NCBI RefSeq assembly: GCF_018881605.1 | Contig: NZ_JACVPZ010000001.1 | Location: forward strand, 1,798,001-1,862,000 | DNA length: 64,000 nt | Direction of reading: 5' to 3' | Source: Polynucleobacter sp. UB-Tiil-W10 | GTDB lineage: Bacteria > Pseudomonadota > Gammaproteobacteria > Burkholderiales > Burkholderiaceae | Part shown: one piece after another, positions 8,329 through 17,683 of the stretch | How the letters are laid out: the number at the start of each line of letters is the position of its first letter | Numbering within the stretch: position 1 is the first letter of the stretch | Notes under the pieces: model-generated | What the model was told of the DNA's origin: nothing | The model's input: only the letters and a program-made list of their open reading frames with translations | The model's database searches: none | Translations under genes and position numbers: made by a program

Positions 8329-9861
8329 ATGAAGGAAATCATTCAACAACTGGAAGCCAAGCGTGAGCTTGCCCGTTTGGGTGGCGGGCAAAAACGCATT
8401 CAGGCTCAACATGCCAAGGGCAAGCTAACGGCCCGTGAGCGTATTGAGCTCTTGCTAGATGCCGGCACCTTCGAAGAATGGGATATGTTTGTTGAGCATC
8501 GTTGTCATGACTTTGGCATGGCCGATCAGACTGTTCCTGGTGATGGCGTGGTTACTGGTTATGGAATGATTAACGGCCGTTTGGTATTTGTGTTCTCACA
8601 GGATTTCACAGTATTGGGCGGCTCCTTATCTGAAGCTCATGCTGAAAAGATTTGCAAGATCATGGATCAGGCTCTTAAAGTTGGTGCTCCCGTGATCGGT
8701 TTGAATGACTCTGGTGGTGCACGTATTCAAGAAGGTGTTGCCTCACTTGGCGGCTATGCAGAAATCTTCCAGCGCAATGTGACTGCTTCTGGCGTGATTC
8801 CCCAAATCTCCCTGATCATGGGTCCTTCAGCTGGTGGTGCTGTGTACTCTCCCGCTTTGACGGATTTCATCTTTATGGTTAAAGACAGCTCGTACATGTT
8901 CGTGACTGGTCCTGAAGTAGTCAAGACCGTTACTCATGAAGATGTGACTGCTGAAGAATTGGGTGGCGCAGTAACCCATTCAACAGTTTCTGGTGTTTGT
9001 GATTTAGCATTTGATAACGATGTTGACGCCATCATGATGTTGCGTCGCTTCTTTAACTACTTGCCACTATCAAACCGCGAAAAACCACCTTTGATCAAAG
9101 GTGCCAATCGCACTGAAGAGCCGGACTTCTCTTTGGATACCCTGGTCCCATCCAATCCAAATCAACCTTATGACATGAAAGAGTTGATTGAGAAGATTGT
9201 GGATGATGGTGAGTTCTTTGAATTGCAACCGGACTACGCAAAAAATATTGTGATTGGCTTTGCTCGTATCGAAGGCCGTTCCATCGGTATTGTTGCCAAT
9301 CAACCATTGATCCTAGCTGGTTGCTTAGATATCAAGGCCTCCATTAAAGCTGCTCGTTTCGTGCGCTTTTGTGATGCCTTCAATATTCCTGTAGTGACTT
9401 TAGTTGACGTACCTGGTTTTATGCCTGGTACGGCCCAAGAGTACGGCGGAATCATTAAGCATGGCGCGAAATTACTGTATGCCTATGCTGATTGCACTGT
9501 ACCGAAAGTGACTTTGATTACCCGCAAGGCCTATGGTGGCGCCTATGACGTGATGGCTTCTAAACATTTGCGTGGTGACGTTAACTTTGCTTGGCCTTCA
9601 GCAGAAATTGCCGTGATGGGACCTAAAGGAGCTGTAGAAATTATTTTCCGTGAAGAGAAATCGGATCCAGAAAAAATTACTGCACGTGAAGCCGAATACA
9701 AGTCTAAGTTCGCTAACCCATTTGTAGCCGGTCGTCGCGGCTATATTGATGACGTCATTCTTCCACATGAAACCCGCAAGCGTATTGCCCGTTCCCTAGC
9801 AATGCTCAAAGATAAAGACTTGAAGAATCCTGCGCGTAAACACGGCAATATTCCTCTGTAA
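8329..9861 (+). CDS. pccB: Propionyl-CoA carboxylase beta subunit (carboxyltransferase)
   Basis: 510 residues from the ATG at 8329, a typical PccB length. It transfers CO2 from carboxybiotin to propionyl-CoA to form (S)-methylmalonyl-CoA. Both crotonase-like halves are seen: the oxyanion-hole stretch [15 protein letters not shown] and [17 protein letters not shown] in the first, and [28 protein letters not shown] in the second. The partner alpha subunit is 15 bases downstream. The operon position next to methylmalonyl-CoA mutase supports propionyl-CoA over acetyl-CoA, although related enzymes accept several acyl-CoAs. Confidence 0.94.
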   Translation: MKEIIQQLEAKRELARLGGGQKRIQAQHAKGKLTARERIELLLDAGTFEEWDMFVEHRCHDFGMADQTVPGDGVVTGYGMINGRLVFVFSQDFTVLGGSLSEAHAEKICKIMDQALKVGAPVIGLNDSGGARIQEGVASLGGYAEIFQRNVTASGVIPQISLIMGPSAGGAVYSPALTDFIFMVKDSSYMFVTGPEVVKTVTHEDVTAEELGGAVTHSTVSGVCDLAFDNDVDAIMMLRRFFNYLPLSNREKPPLIKGANRTEEPDFSLDTLVPSNPNQPYDMKELIEKIVDDGEFFELQPDYAKNIVIGFARIEGRSIGIVANQPLILAGCLDIKASIKAARFVRFCDAFNIPVVTLVDVPGFMPGTAQEYGGIIKHGAKLLYAYADCTVPKVTLITRKAYGGAYDVMASKHLRGDVNFAWPSAEIAVMGPKGAVEIIFREEKSDPEKITAREAEYKSKFANPFVAGRRGYIDDVILPHETRKRIARSLAMLKDKDLKNPARKHGNIPL

Positions 9862-9876
9862 AGGCGCTGACAAATA

Positions 9877-11913
9877 ATGACTACGAAAATGTTTAAGAAA
9901 ATATTGATTGCTAACCGCGGTGAAATTGCATGCCGCGTGATGATGACCGCTAAAAAAATGGGCATCAAGACTGTTGCTGTTTATTCTGAGGCAGATAAAG
10001 AGGCTCGCCACGTGCAGCTTGCTGATGAGGCAGTTTGTATTGGCCCCGCACCATCGCGTGAATCCTATCTGGTGATGGATCGGATCATTCAAGCTTGTAA
10101 AGACACTGGTGCAGAGGCGGTGCACCCAGGCTATGGCTTCCTATCTGAAAACGAGCAATTCGCTAAGCGCTGTGAGGAAGAGGGCATTGTCTTTATTGGC
10201 CCTAAGCATCAATCTATTGCGGCAATGGGCGACAAGATTGCCTCCAAGAAGCTTGCCCTAGAAGCAAAAGTAAATACCATACCTGGCTACAACGAAGCAA
10301 TTGATACCACTGAAGAAGCGGTCAAGATTGCTCAAGGTATTGGCTATCCCGTCATGATTAAAGCTTCTGCGGGCGGCGGCGGTAAGGGCTTACGCGTTGC
10401 CTTCAACGATAAAGAAGCTGCCGAAGGCTTTGCAGCCTGCAAAACTGAGGCGATGAATAGTTTTGGCGATGATCGTATCTTTATTGAGAAGTTCGTAGAA
10501 GGCCCGCGTCACATTGAGATTCAGGTATTGGGCGACTCTCATGGCAACGTGGTTTATCTAAACGAGCGCGATTGCTCAATTCAGCGTCGCCACCAAAAGG
10601 TGATCGAAGAAGCGCCATCACCATTTATCGATCCCACAACTCGTAAAGCCATGGGCGAACAAGCGGTTGCGTTGGCAAAGGCTGTGAACTATCAGTCTGC
10701 GGGTACGGTTGAATTTGTTGTTGGTAAAGATAAGTCTTTCTACTTCTTGGAAATGAATACCCGCTTGCAAGTAGAGCATCCAGTAACAGAAAGCATTACT
10801 GGTCTTGACTTAGTCGAGCAAATGATTCGTGTTGCCGCTGGTGAGAAATTGGCATTTAAACAAGAAGATGTGAAATTGGATGGTTGGTCAATGGAGTGCC
10901 GTATTAATGCCGATGATCCATTCCGCAACTTCCTGCCTTCAACCGGCCGGTTAGTGAAGTACCGTCCACCAGAGGCAGTTAACGGAGTCCGCGTTGATAC
11001 TGGTGTGTATGAGGGCGGCGAGATCCCGATGTATTACGACTCGATGATTGCTAAGTTAATTGTGCACGGCAGGGATCGTACGGAAGCCATTGAAAAAATG
11101 CGTGCAGCATTAAATGATTTTGTGATTCGTGGAATTCATTCCAATATCCCATTTCAAGCTGCCTTATTGCAGCACCCACGATTTGTGAATGGCGATTTCA
11201 CAACGGGCTTTATTGCTGAAGAGTATCCAGAGGGCTTCAAAAAGGATTCTGTGCAGCCTGCGGATCCGAAGCGATTGGCTGCATTAGCTGCATTTATGCG
11301 TTATCGCTACCTTGAGCATATTCAAATGATTGATGGCCAATTAGCTGGTCATGAAATGATCATCGGTAAGAAGTTTGTCGTAGTTACTGGCAAAAAATCA
11401 GGCTCAATGGATGACCCGTATGAAGTACCTATTCGCGTTGAACTCAAGGATGGTATTTATTCTGTCTACATCGACGAGGCAGATGGTGTAAGCCGCTATG
11501 ACATTGTCAGCAATTGGCGACCAGGACAAATTTGTCTGCATGCCACCATTAACGGTACTCATAAGATCACCGCACAAGTTGAGCGCCGTGGCGTGAGATA
11601 TGTCTTGATTCTTGACGGCGTACATTACGAGTGTATGGTTCTGAGCCCATTGGGAGCAGAGCTTCAGCGTCGTATGCCCGTGAAGTTACCACCGGATACT
11701 TCTAAATTGGTTATGTCTCCGATGCCTGGTCTCTTAACCAAGATAGCCGTTAAAGTTGGTGAAGCGGTTACCGCTGGACAAAAATTGGCCTCGATTGAAG
11801 CGATGAAAATGGAAAATACCCTGTCTGCTATGCAAGACGGTGTAGTTGCTGAGATTTGTGCCAAAGAGGGCGATAGCTTAGCGGTTGATCAATTGATCAT
11901 TCGCTTCGAATAA
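9877..11913 (+). CDS. pccA: Propionyl-CoA carboxylase alpha subunit (biotin carboxylase and carrier)
   Basis: 678 residues. The amino part is biotin carboxylase ([14 protein letters not shown] at the start, ATP-grasp glycine loop [26 protein letters not shown]). A middle BT linker region follows, then a biotinyl carrier domain at the carboxyl end with SIEAMKMEN; the biotinylated Lys is residue 644. It carboxylates biotin with ATP and bicarbonate and hands the group to PccB encoded just upstream. ATG at 9877 is used; an ATG four codons later is an alternative. Length and BT domain fit PccA rather than AccC. Confidence 0.94.
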   Translation: MTTKMFKKILIANRGEIACRVMMTAKKMGIKTVAVYSEADKEARHVQLADEAVCIGPAPSRESYLVMDRIIQACKDTGAEAVHPGYGFLSENEQFAKRCEEEGIVFIGPKHQSIAAMGDKIASKKLALEAKVNTIPGYNEAIDTTEEAVKIAQGIGYPVMIKASAGGGGKGLRVAFNDKEAAEGFAACKTEAMNSFGDDRIFIEKFVEGPRHIEIQVLGDSHGNVVYLNERDCSIQRRHQKVIEEAPSPFIDPTTRKAMGEQAVALAKAVNYQSAGTVEFVVGKDKSFYFLEMNTRLQVEHPVTESITGLDLVEQMIRVAAGEKLAFKQEDVKLDGWSMECRINADDPFRNFLPSTGRLVKYRPPEAVNGVRVDTGVYEGGEIPMYYDSMIAKLIVHGRDRTEAIEKMRAALNDFVIRGIHSNIPFQAALLQHPRFVNGDFTTGFIAEEYPEGFKKDSVQPADPKRLAALAAFMRYRYLEHIQMIDGQLAGHEMIIGKKFVVVTGKKSGSMDDPYEVPIRVELKDGIYSVYIDEADGVSRYDIVSNWRPGQICLHATINGTHKITAQVERRGVRYVLILDGVHYECMVLSPLGAELQRRMPVKLPPDTSKLVMSPMPGLLTKIAVKVGEAVTAGQKLASIEAMKMENTLSAMQDGVVAEICAKEGDSLAVDQLIIRFE

Positions 11914-11927
11914 TAGGGTTGATGACG

Positions 11928-12395
11928 ATGAGCGCTAAGCCATTCAAAATTTTAGGTATTCAGCAAATTGCCATTGGCGGTGAAAATAAAGATCGACTCA
12001 AGAAGTTATGGGTTGATATGCTGGGATTTGAATACAAAAGTACTTTTGTCTCTGAACGTGAAAATGTTGATGAAGATATCTGTGCCATTGGTTCTGGTGC
12101 GCATGAGATTGAAGTTGATCTCATGCAGCCCTTTGATATTGAAAAGAAGCCAGCCGTTCATCAAACACCGCTTAACCATATAGGTTTGTGGGTAGATGAT
12201 TTGCCAAAGGCGGTTGAATGGCTTTCCGCAAATGGTCTGCGTTTTGCCCCTGGGGGCATCCGTAAGGGCGCTGCCGGCTATGACATCACGTTCGTTCACC
12301 CCAAGGGAAATGATGAGTTTCCAATTAGTGGAGAAGGGGTCTTAATTGAGCTGGTTCAAGCTCCTCCCGAAGTCATCGCGGGATTAAGTTCATAA
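11928..12395 (+). CDS. VOC family protein, possible methylmalonyl-CoA epimerase or glyoxalase-like enzyme
   Basis: 155 residues from ATG 11928, nine bases after AGGG; a TTG at 11919 and an ATG at 11922 are also in frame. Two paired beta-alpha-beta-beta-beta VOC modules are visible. The expected ligand positions read Gln13 (GIQQIAIGG), an acidic residue in HEIEVDL (about residue 62), His84 (NHIGLWVDD) and Glu141 (GVLIELVQ). Last gene of the propionate operon, six bases from the pccA stop, so epimerisation of methylmalonyl-CoA is the natural role, needed between PCC and the mutase. However, methylmalonyl-CoA epimerases normally have His at the first ligand position, while Gln/Glu/His/Glu is the human glyoxalase I pattern. 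Function is therefore left open. Confidence 0.75.
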   Translation: MSAKPFKILGIQQIAIGGENKDRLKKLWVDMLGFEYKSTFVSERENVDEDICAIGSGAHEIEVDLMQPFDIEKKPAVHQTPLNHIGLWVDDLPKAVEWLSANGLRFAPGGIRKGAAGYDITFVHPKGNDEFPISGEGVLIELVQAPPEVIAGLSS

Positions 12396-12440
12396 TTTGG
12401 CTTATCAATTCAATAAATTAGTAAGCAAATAAGGCTTAAT

Positions 12441-13145
12441 GTGGCAAATCTACTGGCCATCGACACCTCCTCTGCCTGGTGTTCGGTGGCTTTATCTTTA
12501 GGTGATCAAGCACCAGAGCTCAGACATGAAGCGGTCTCAGCTGGCGCTAGCCAGCTACTATTGCCATGGATTGAGTCAATGTTAAGCACAGCAAATATTG
12601 CTTTAAAAGACCTTGATGCTATTGCCGTAGGCATTGGGCCAGGCGCATTTACGGGTGTGAGGTTGGGTGTAGCGGCAGTTCAAGGTCTAGCCATTTCACA
12701 TAATCTCCCAGTTATCTCTGTCAGTAGCTTGGATGCAATAGCGGCTCAATTGGTTGGCACAAGGAACTTTAAAAAATCTAACCCGCAACGATTTTGTATT
12801 GCTATTGATGCGCGCATGGAAGAGGTCTATTGGGCTCAATATGAAACTCAACTTGATCGGCTACCTCAGCGCATTGGCGACATACAACTCACTAGGCCTG
12901 AAGATATTGATCTTGAGGGCATGGAGTTCTTGGCTGGCAGCGCCATTAGCGCTTATGGCGAACGTTTACCGGGCTTTAAGGGCGTCTTAGATGCGGACAT
13001 TGCGGTATCCGCATTAGGAATCTTCGATTGCGCCAAACAATTGTTTGCGCAAGGGAAGCAACATGATGTTCGCCAACTTGAACCTCTGTATGTCCGTAAT
13101 AAGGTGGCATTAACTACTGCTGAGCGCAAAGAGGCCTTTAAGTAA
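12441..13145 (+). CDS. tsaB: tRNA threonylcarbamoyladenosine biosynthesis protein TsaB
   Basis: 234 residues, GTG start at 12441. TsaB is the ASKHA-fold partner of TsaD in making t6A37 of ANN-decoding tRNAs. The family signature LLAIDTSSAWCSVAL opens the protein and GIGPGAFTGVRLGVAAVQGLA follows near residue 70. Its stop overlaps the rimI start by one base, as in many proteobacteria where tsaB and rimI travel together. It lacks the metal-binding His pair of TsaD, as expected. Confidence 0.93.
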   Translation: MANLLAIDTSSAWCSVALSLGDQAPELRHEAVSAGASQLLLPWIESMLSTANIALKDLDAIAVGIGPGAFTGVRLGVAAVQGLAISHNLPVISVSSLDAIAAQLVGTRNFKKSNPQRFCIAIDARMEEVYWAQYETQLDRLPQRIGDIQLTRPEDIDLEGMEFLAGSAISAYGERLPGFKGVLDADIAVSALGIFDCAKQLFAQGKQHDVRQLEPLYVRNKVALTTAERKEAFK

Positions 13146-13675
13146 TGTCCGAACATTTAGCAGTTGAAGGCGAAGCGGAGCTCTCATTCTTGCCGATGCA
13201 AGTTGCAGATCTTGATGAGGTCTTGAAGATTGAATCCGTCTCGCATATTCATCCCTGGACTAAGGGTAACTTTTCTGACTCTTTAGCTGCTGGACATTGG
13301 GCATATTGCATTCGGCCTCAAGTTGAACAGGTGGTGAAGGGATCTTATTTGGATCCAACAATCCTGTGGGCTTATTGCATTTTATTTCCTGCTGTCGATG
13401 AATTGCACCTGCTCAATATTACGGTTTCGCCTCTTTTGCGCAAACTTGGCTTGGGCAAAAGAATGATGGCTGCAATCGAAGGCGTTGCCACTCAACAAAA
13501 AATGCCGCGCATCATTTTAGAAGTTAGACCAACCAATGCCGCCGCTTTGGCGCTTTATCAAAAATTAGCTTACGAGCAAATTGGGGTGCGCAAGAATTAC
13601 TATCCCGCTAGTCCAGAGACCGGTTCTCGAGAGGATGCGCTGGTGATGGCTAAATCGATTAAGCTAGAGTTATGA
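13145..13675 (+). CDS. rimI: Ribosomal protein S18-alanine N-acetyltransferase
   Basis: 176 residues, somewhat longer than E. coli RimI (148) because of an amino-terminal extension and an insert around residues 55-72. The GNAT acetyl-CoA-binding motif reads LLNITVSPLLRKLGLGKRMM, and the end ILEVRPTNAAALALYQKLAY followed by GVRKNYYP is diagnostic for RimI. It acetylates the amino-terminal Ala of S18. It overlaps tsaB by one base and the next gene by four (ATGA), indicating translational coupling across three genes. Confidence 0.93.
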   Translation: MSEHLAVEGEAELSFLPMQVADLDEVLKIESVSHIHPWTKGNFSDSLAAGHWAYCIRPQVEQVVKGSYLDPTILWAYCILFPAVDELHLLNITVSPLLRKLGLGKRMMAAIEGVATQQKMPRIILEVRPTNAAALALYQKLAYEQIGVRKNYYPASPETGSREDALVMAKSIKLEL

Positions 13676-14196
13676 CCAATAATCATTCAACCTTCTTGAA
13701 AGAAATGGGTATTACCGAATGGACCTCACGGGATGCTGTGAAGCCCCTTGCTGAAGTCGCTGTGGCTGCAAGCATCCAAAATGTTGCCTCGGACGCTGAC
13801 TCGGCACAGCGCTCCTCATATGGATCCTGGTGGTTTTTCGGTAATGAGCCGCAGGGCGATGCTCAAATTTTGTTCCAAAATATCATCCGTGTTTTGGGCT
13901 TAGCCAGAAATGAATGGTCCTGGAAAAGTGCCTCGGATAATTTAAGTCAATTATCCAGCCCCGAGTCGCCAGTGGTAGTGGTTGCTTTTGGGGGATCGGT
14001 AGCCCAGAAGATTACTGGAGAAAGAGATCCACTGCCACAATTGCGTGAAACGGTGTTAGCTCTGAAGACTGGAAATGACGAAGAAATTCCGGTGATTGCT
14101 TCTTTTGAATTAAATCAAGTCCTCACTAAGCCTAAAGAAAAGGCTTTGCTATGGCAGGACTTATTACTCGCTAGATCTGTACTGCAAAATAGTTGA
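13672..14196 (+). CDS. Degenerate uracil-DNA glycosylase-like / HolD-like protein
   Basis: 174 residues, overlapping rimI by four bases. The opening FLKEMGITEWTSRD (residues 8-21) resembles both the start of DNA polymerase III psi (HolD, which lies beside rimI in enterics) and the start of betaproteobacterial family 4-type uracil glycosylases. Residues 53-82 (WWFFGNEPQGD to GLARNEWSW) line up with the GEAPG motif and the LLxxMLxAIGLxR helix of those glycosylases. Residues 101-168 match the closing part (LALGxxAAQ...LR...KxxxWxDLLLA). The catalytic motifs are altered (GEAPG to GNEPQ; the HPAYLLR His is absent) and no Fe-S cysteines remain. I infer a non-catalytic protein with this fold, possibly a psi subunit. 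No direct proof. Confidence 0.65.
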   Translation: MTNNHSTFLKEMGITEWTSRDAVKPLAEVAVAASIQNVASDADSAQRSSYGSWWFFGNEPQGDAQILFQNIIRVLGLARNEWSWKSASDNLSQLSSPESPVVVVAFGGSVAQKITGERDPLPQLRETVLALKTGNDEEIPVIASFELNQVLTKPKEKALLWQDLLLARSVLQNS

Positions 14197-14219
14197 TCAC
14201 TCAGTTTTGACTAAGTGAT
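14196..14219. terminator. Weak hairpin between convergent genes
   Basis: ATCACTCAG and CTAAGTGAT form a 9-bp stem with one mismatch around a six-base loop. It lies directly after the stop codon at 14196 and before the convergent lplT end at 14239. There is no T run, so intrinsic termination is doubtful. Confidence 0.3.
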
Positions 14220-14238
14220 GATGAAATGGTGACCGAGC

Positions 14239-15558
14239 TTAATGCTTGTGCTCACCAATCAAGTGCATGGAGTCGTACTCCGCTTGATTTCTAGCGTGAC
14301 GTTTAATAACTAGCCACATGATGAGGCTCACAGTGACGCCAAATCCAATAATGACTATTTGGATAGGAATATCTAACCAGATCAGCAGCGAATAGATCAG
14401 CAACATCATCAAGACAGAAATGTTTTCGTTAAAGTTCTGTACTGCAATAGAGTGACCTGCAGACATCAGTACATGGCCGCGATGCTGCAATAAGGCATTC
14501 ATCGGAACAACAAAATAACCTGCTAGCCAACCTACTAAAATTAATAAGAAATAAGCAGGTAATAAGTTCAGGGTGACCTGTAATTTTCCAATGGAGAAAA
14601 TGCTCGTATCGGGAAGCATGTCTGAGTTATAGACAGCCAAGACACAAACAACTAGACCCATTGCAATGCCGTAGGGAAGGACGTTTAAAGACTTGCGTAG
14701 GGGAATTCGCCAAGCAGCGTACATTGCGCCACCAGCTACGCCCACAGCAGATATCGCTTGAAGAATTGCGCCTTGCGAGAGATTCATATGAAGAGCCACT
14801 TGCGCCCACTTAATCACTATAAATTGCAGGGTTGCACCAGCACCCCAGAACAAAGTAGTAACCGCTAAGGAAATTTGACCAAGGCGGTCATTCCAAAGTG
14901 TCTTGAAGCAAATGGCAAAATCTTTTACCAACTCAATCGGATTGGTTTTCTGAGAGACGTAACGGGCTCCGGTATCTGGTATCTTTAAGTTAATCAGTGC
15001 AGCAACCACGTAAATCATCATGATGATCAGAATGGCTGATTCTGCGGGGGTATCAATACCTGTATCGAAAGCTGGCATGTCAAAAGCTAACAGGCTTTGG
15101 GATACCGTGTTGCTAATGAGGACACCGCCTAAAACTGTGCCCAAAATAATAGAGCCCACAGTAAGGCCTTCGATCCAGCCGTTGGCGGCAACTAATTTTT
15201 CAGGGGGAAGTAATTCAGTGAGGATGCCGTACTTAGCAGGGGAGTAAGCGGCGGCTCCTAGGCCAACAATGGCATAAGACATGAGTGGGTGACTACCAAA
15301 TAGCATCACCACGCAACCAATGAACTTAACTGTATTGGTGATAAACATCACATTTCCCTTGGGGCGGGAGTCTGCGAAAGCTCCAACAAAGGCTGCCAAG
15401 AGAACATAGGACAATACAAAGAACAATTTGAGCAATGGCGTCATCCAGGCCGGCGCGTGGAGCTGGGCCAAGAGGGCGATAGCCGCAATTAGGAGTGCAT
15501 TATCAGCAAGCGACGAAAAAAATTGCGCCGCCATAATGATGTAAAAGCTACGGTTCAT
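14239..15558 (-). CDS. lplT: Lysophospholipid transporter LplT (MFS)
   Basis: 439 residues with about eleven or twelve hydrophobic segments of the major facilitator type. The start MNRSFYIIMAAQFFSSLADNALLIAAI and the loop GAFADSRPKGNVMFITN are LplT hallmarks. LplT flips lysophospholipids across the inner membrane for reacylation by Aas; no aas homologue is in this window. It is divergent from alr with 50 bases between the start codons. The carboxyl end is His-rich (YDSMHLIGEHKH). Confidence 0.88.
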   Translation of the reverse strand: MNRSFYIIMAAQFFSSLADNALLIAAIALLAQLHAPAWMTPLLKLFFVLSYVLLAAFVGAFADSRPKGNVMFITNTVKFIGCVVMLFGSHPLMSYAIVGLGAAAYSPAKYGILTELLPPEKLVAANGWIEGLTVGSIILGTVLGGVLISNTVSQSLLAFDMPAFDTGIDTPAESAILIIMMIYVVAALINLKIPDTGARYVSQKTNPIELVKDFAICFKTLWNDRLGQISLAVTTLFWGAGATLQFIVIKWAQVALHMNLSQGAILQAISAVGVAGGAMYAAWRIPLRKSLNVLPYGIAMGLVVCVLAVYNSDMLPDTSIFSIGKLQVTLNLLPAYFLLILVGWLAGYFVVPMNALLQHRGHVLMSAGHSIAVQNFNENISVLMMLLIYSLLIWLDIPIQIVIIGFGVTVSLIMWLVIKRHARNQAEYDSMHLIGEHKH

Positions 15559-15595
15559 TCGTACAATCTAGTCATTAATGCAATTAAAACATGAA

Positions 15596-15601
15596 AGGAG
15601 G
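15596..15601 (+). promoter_or_regulatory. Strong ribosome binding site that fixes the alr start
   Basis: AGGAGG, inside an extended anti-16S match (AAAGGAGGGGTGA, 15594-15606), ends seven bases before ATG 15609. The ATG at 15591 lies just upstream of this site and would make the Shine-Dalgarno coding, so 15609 is preferred. Confidence 0.8.
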
Positions 15602-15608
15602 GGTGAAT

Positions 15609-16724
15609 ATGGGTGAATCAGCTAACGGCCTGATTAATAGACCAATTTTGGCATCTATTCATACAGCTGCCTTTCAGCATAATTTAAACCGAGTTCGTGA
15701 ATTGGCACCAGAGTCTAAGATTTGGTCTGTCATTAAAGCTCGGGCTTATGGTCATTGCTTTGATGCTGCCCTGAAGGGATTGGCCTCTACCGATGGTTTT
15801 GCCTTGCTGGATATTCAGGATGCAGCCTGGTTGCGTGAGCATGGCTGGGAAGGTCGAATCCTACTTTTAGAAGGGTTTTTTCATGAAAATGAGCTAGCTC
15901 GTGCAGAAGAGTTAGCTTGTGACCTAGTGGCCCACTGCGACGCGCAAGTTGAGTGGCTTGAACGCTTCAAAGCAAAAAACCATAAACGTTTTAATGTTTT
16001 TCTAAAAATGAACACTGGGATGAACCGCTTGGGTTTTAAGCCTGATGCTTATCGAACTGCGTTTCATCGTCTGCATGCTGCTGGCTATCAGATGCACCAC
16101 ATGACCCATTTTGCAAATGCCGATCAAGTCGACCAATTACCTTCTGTTGGTGGGCAACAAGAAATATTTAATGAAACCATCGCAGGTTTAGAGGGCTCCA
16201 CCTCCTTGGCGAACTCGGCTGCTATTTTGTGGCACCGTAATGCTTTAGGGGATTGGGTACGTCCTGGAATCATGTTGTATGGGGCATCACCAACTGGATT
16301 GCATGCCGATATCAAGCATGCCAATCTTCAAGCAGTGATGCAGCTTCATAGTGAAATTATTGATATTCAGGACCTTCAAAAGGGCGATCGTATAGGTTAT
16401 GGAGGACGCTATGAGGCGCCTGATGCTATGCGGATCGGCATTGTTGCCTGTGGCTATGCTGATGGCTACCCGCGTCACGCAAAAGATGGCACGCCAGTTT
16501 GGGTGGCTTCTGGTGAGCGTGGCATTATTTGCCCATTGGTAGGCAGAGTTTCGATGGACATGCTGGCGATTGATTTGCGTAATGCTCCAAATGCAAAAAT
16601 TGGTAGTGTTGTTCAGCTATGGGGCGATAAAGTGCCCGTGGATGATGTGGCACAAATGAGCGATACGATTGGCTATGAATTGCTCTGCGCTGTAGCACCT
16701 AGGGTGCCAGTAACCATCAAATAA
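15609..16724 (+). CDS. alr: Alanine racemase
   Basis: 371 residues from ATG 15609. PLP-dependent racemase giving D-alanine for peptidoglycan. The PLP-binding Lys43 lies in VIKARAYGHCF, which differs from the usual VVKANAYGHG at two places. The catalytic Tyr region GYGGRYEAPDAMRIGIVACGYADGYPR and the substrate loop VGRVSMDMLAIDL are intact, and the stretch TDGFALL...GWEGRILLLEGFF resembles E. coli DadX, so activity is expected. It is divergent from lplT and ends at a strong terminator. A biosynthetic rather than catabolic role is assumed because no D-amino acid dehydrogenase is nearby. Confidence 0.93.
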   Translation: MGESANGLINRPILASIHTAAFQHNLNRVRELAPESKIWSVIKARAYGHCFDAALKGLASTDGFALLDIQDAAWLREHGWEGRILLLEGFFHENELARAEELACDLVAHCDAQVEWLERFKAKNHKRFNVFLKMNTGMNRLGFKPDAYRTAFHRLHAAGYQMHHMTHFANADQVDQLPSVGGQQEIFNETIAGLEGSTSLANSAAILWHRNALGDWVRPGIMLYGASPTGLHADIKHANLQAVMQLHSEIIDIQDLQKGDRIGYGGRYEAPDAMRIGIVACGYADGYPRHAKDGTPVWVASGERGIICPLVGRVSMDMLAIDLRNAPNAKIGSVVQLWGDKVPVDDVAQMSDTIGYELLCAVAPRVPVTIK

Positions 16725-16751
16725 AAAATCCTCCGCACTGGAGGATTTTTT
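16723..16751. terminator. Intrinsic terminator after alr, likely bidirectional
   Basis: AAAAAATCCTCC and GGAGGATTTTTT form a perfect stem around the five-base loop GCACT. The symmetrical A and T runs allow use by alr and by the convergent bamD transcript, which ends at 16776. Confidence 0.88.
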
Positions 16752-16775
16752 AATGAGACACAAGATTAAATTAGA

Positions 16776-17663
16776 TTACTTATTCCAGAACTGCCACCAT
16801 TTGCGTTCTTTTTGCACACGTTGGCCTGTCGTCATCATTTGGCTATCAGGGAAGTTCAGCTTAAAAACGCGGGCAGTGTCATTGCTTAGCTGAACCATGC
16901 CCATTTTTTCATAAGACTTTGTGAGGATGTAAAGCGCCTCTTCAACTGCTGGTGCGCGGTCATAGTCACGGATAACGAGTTGCGCGCGGTTGGCTGCAGC
17001 TAAATAGGCGCCACGCTGATAGTAAAAGCGCGCAACGATGACATCAGCCTCTGCAAGAGAGTTCACGATATAACGCATACGGTCCAGGGCATCGGGCTCG
17101 TATTTACTATCCGGGAAGCGCTCCACAACAATCTTAAAAGATTCAAATGCTTCTTTAGCCGCCTTAGGGTCACGCTCACTCAGATCTTGGCCTGTGAACT
17201 TTCCAAGCCATCCTAAATCATCATTAAAAGTTATTAAGCCTTTTAAATAGTAGGCGTAATCTAGGCTAGGGCTGCCTTGATGTAATTTGATAAAGCGATC
17301 AATCGCAACTAGAGCTTGTGCTTGCTCTTGGGCTTTCCAATAGCAATAGGCGGCATTAATTTGAGCTTGTTGAGAGTAAGGGCCAAAAGGAAAGCGCGCT
17401 TCTAATTTCTCAAAATATTTTCCGCATTTAGCAAAATCAGCATCGTTGAGTTTGTCGGTGGCCTCCGAGTAAAGTTTCGCCTCAGACCAAATATCGGTGT
17501 CATCCTTGGTACCCTCACTACCTGCGCATCCACCTAAAAGCATTAATGCAGTAATAAGGGCAAAAAGCAGGGCAATGAGATTGCTATAAAAATGGGATGT
17601 CTTTTTTTGTGAGGAAGAATTCCCAGCAAGCCTTAAACTGGCGTCTGATATTACGTCGGACAT
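16776..17663 (-). CDS. bamD: Outer membrane protein assembly factor BamD
   Basis: 295 residues from ATG 17663; an ATG at 17690 would overlap the divergent rluD start. A hydrophobic signal stretch ends in the lipobox LLGGC (Cys46), so this is an outer-membrane lipoprotein facing the periplasm. TPR-like helices follow (FEKLEARFPFGPYSQQAQINAAYCYWK is diagnostic for BamD/ComL). BamD is the essential partner of BamA in inserting beta-barrel proteins. The segment before the hydrophobic core is long for a lipoprotein signal, so the true start could be further downstream. It is divergent from rluD with about 20 bases between starts. Confidence 0.93.
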   Translation of the reverse strand: MSDVISDASLRLAGNSSSQKKTSHFYSNLIALLFALITALMLLGGCAGSEGTKDDTDIWSEAKLYSEATDKLNDADFAKCGKYFEKLEARFPFGPYSQQAQINAAYCYWKAQEQAQALVAIDRFIKLHQGSPSLDYAYYLKGLITFNDDLGWLGKFTGQDLSERDPKAAKEAFESFKIVVERFPDSKYEPDALDRMRYIVNSLAEADVIVARFYYQRGAYLAAANRAQLVIRDYDRAPAVEEALYILTKSYEKMGMVQLSNDTARVFKLNFPDSQMMTTGQRVQKERKWWQFWNK

Positions 17664-17683
17664 AACTGAAAGGCTCTCTAAGC

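Noticed and set aside
9796-10125. 109-codon minus-strand frame across the pccB/pccA junction
   Set aside because: Opposite two well-conserved genes, no motif. Chance frame.
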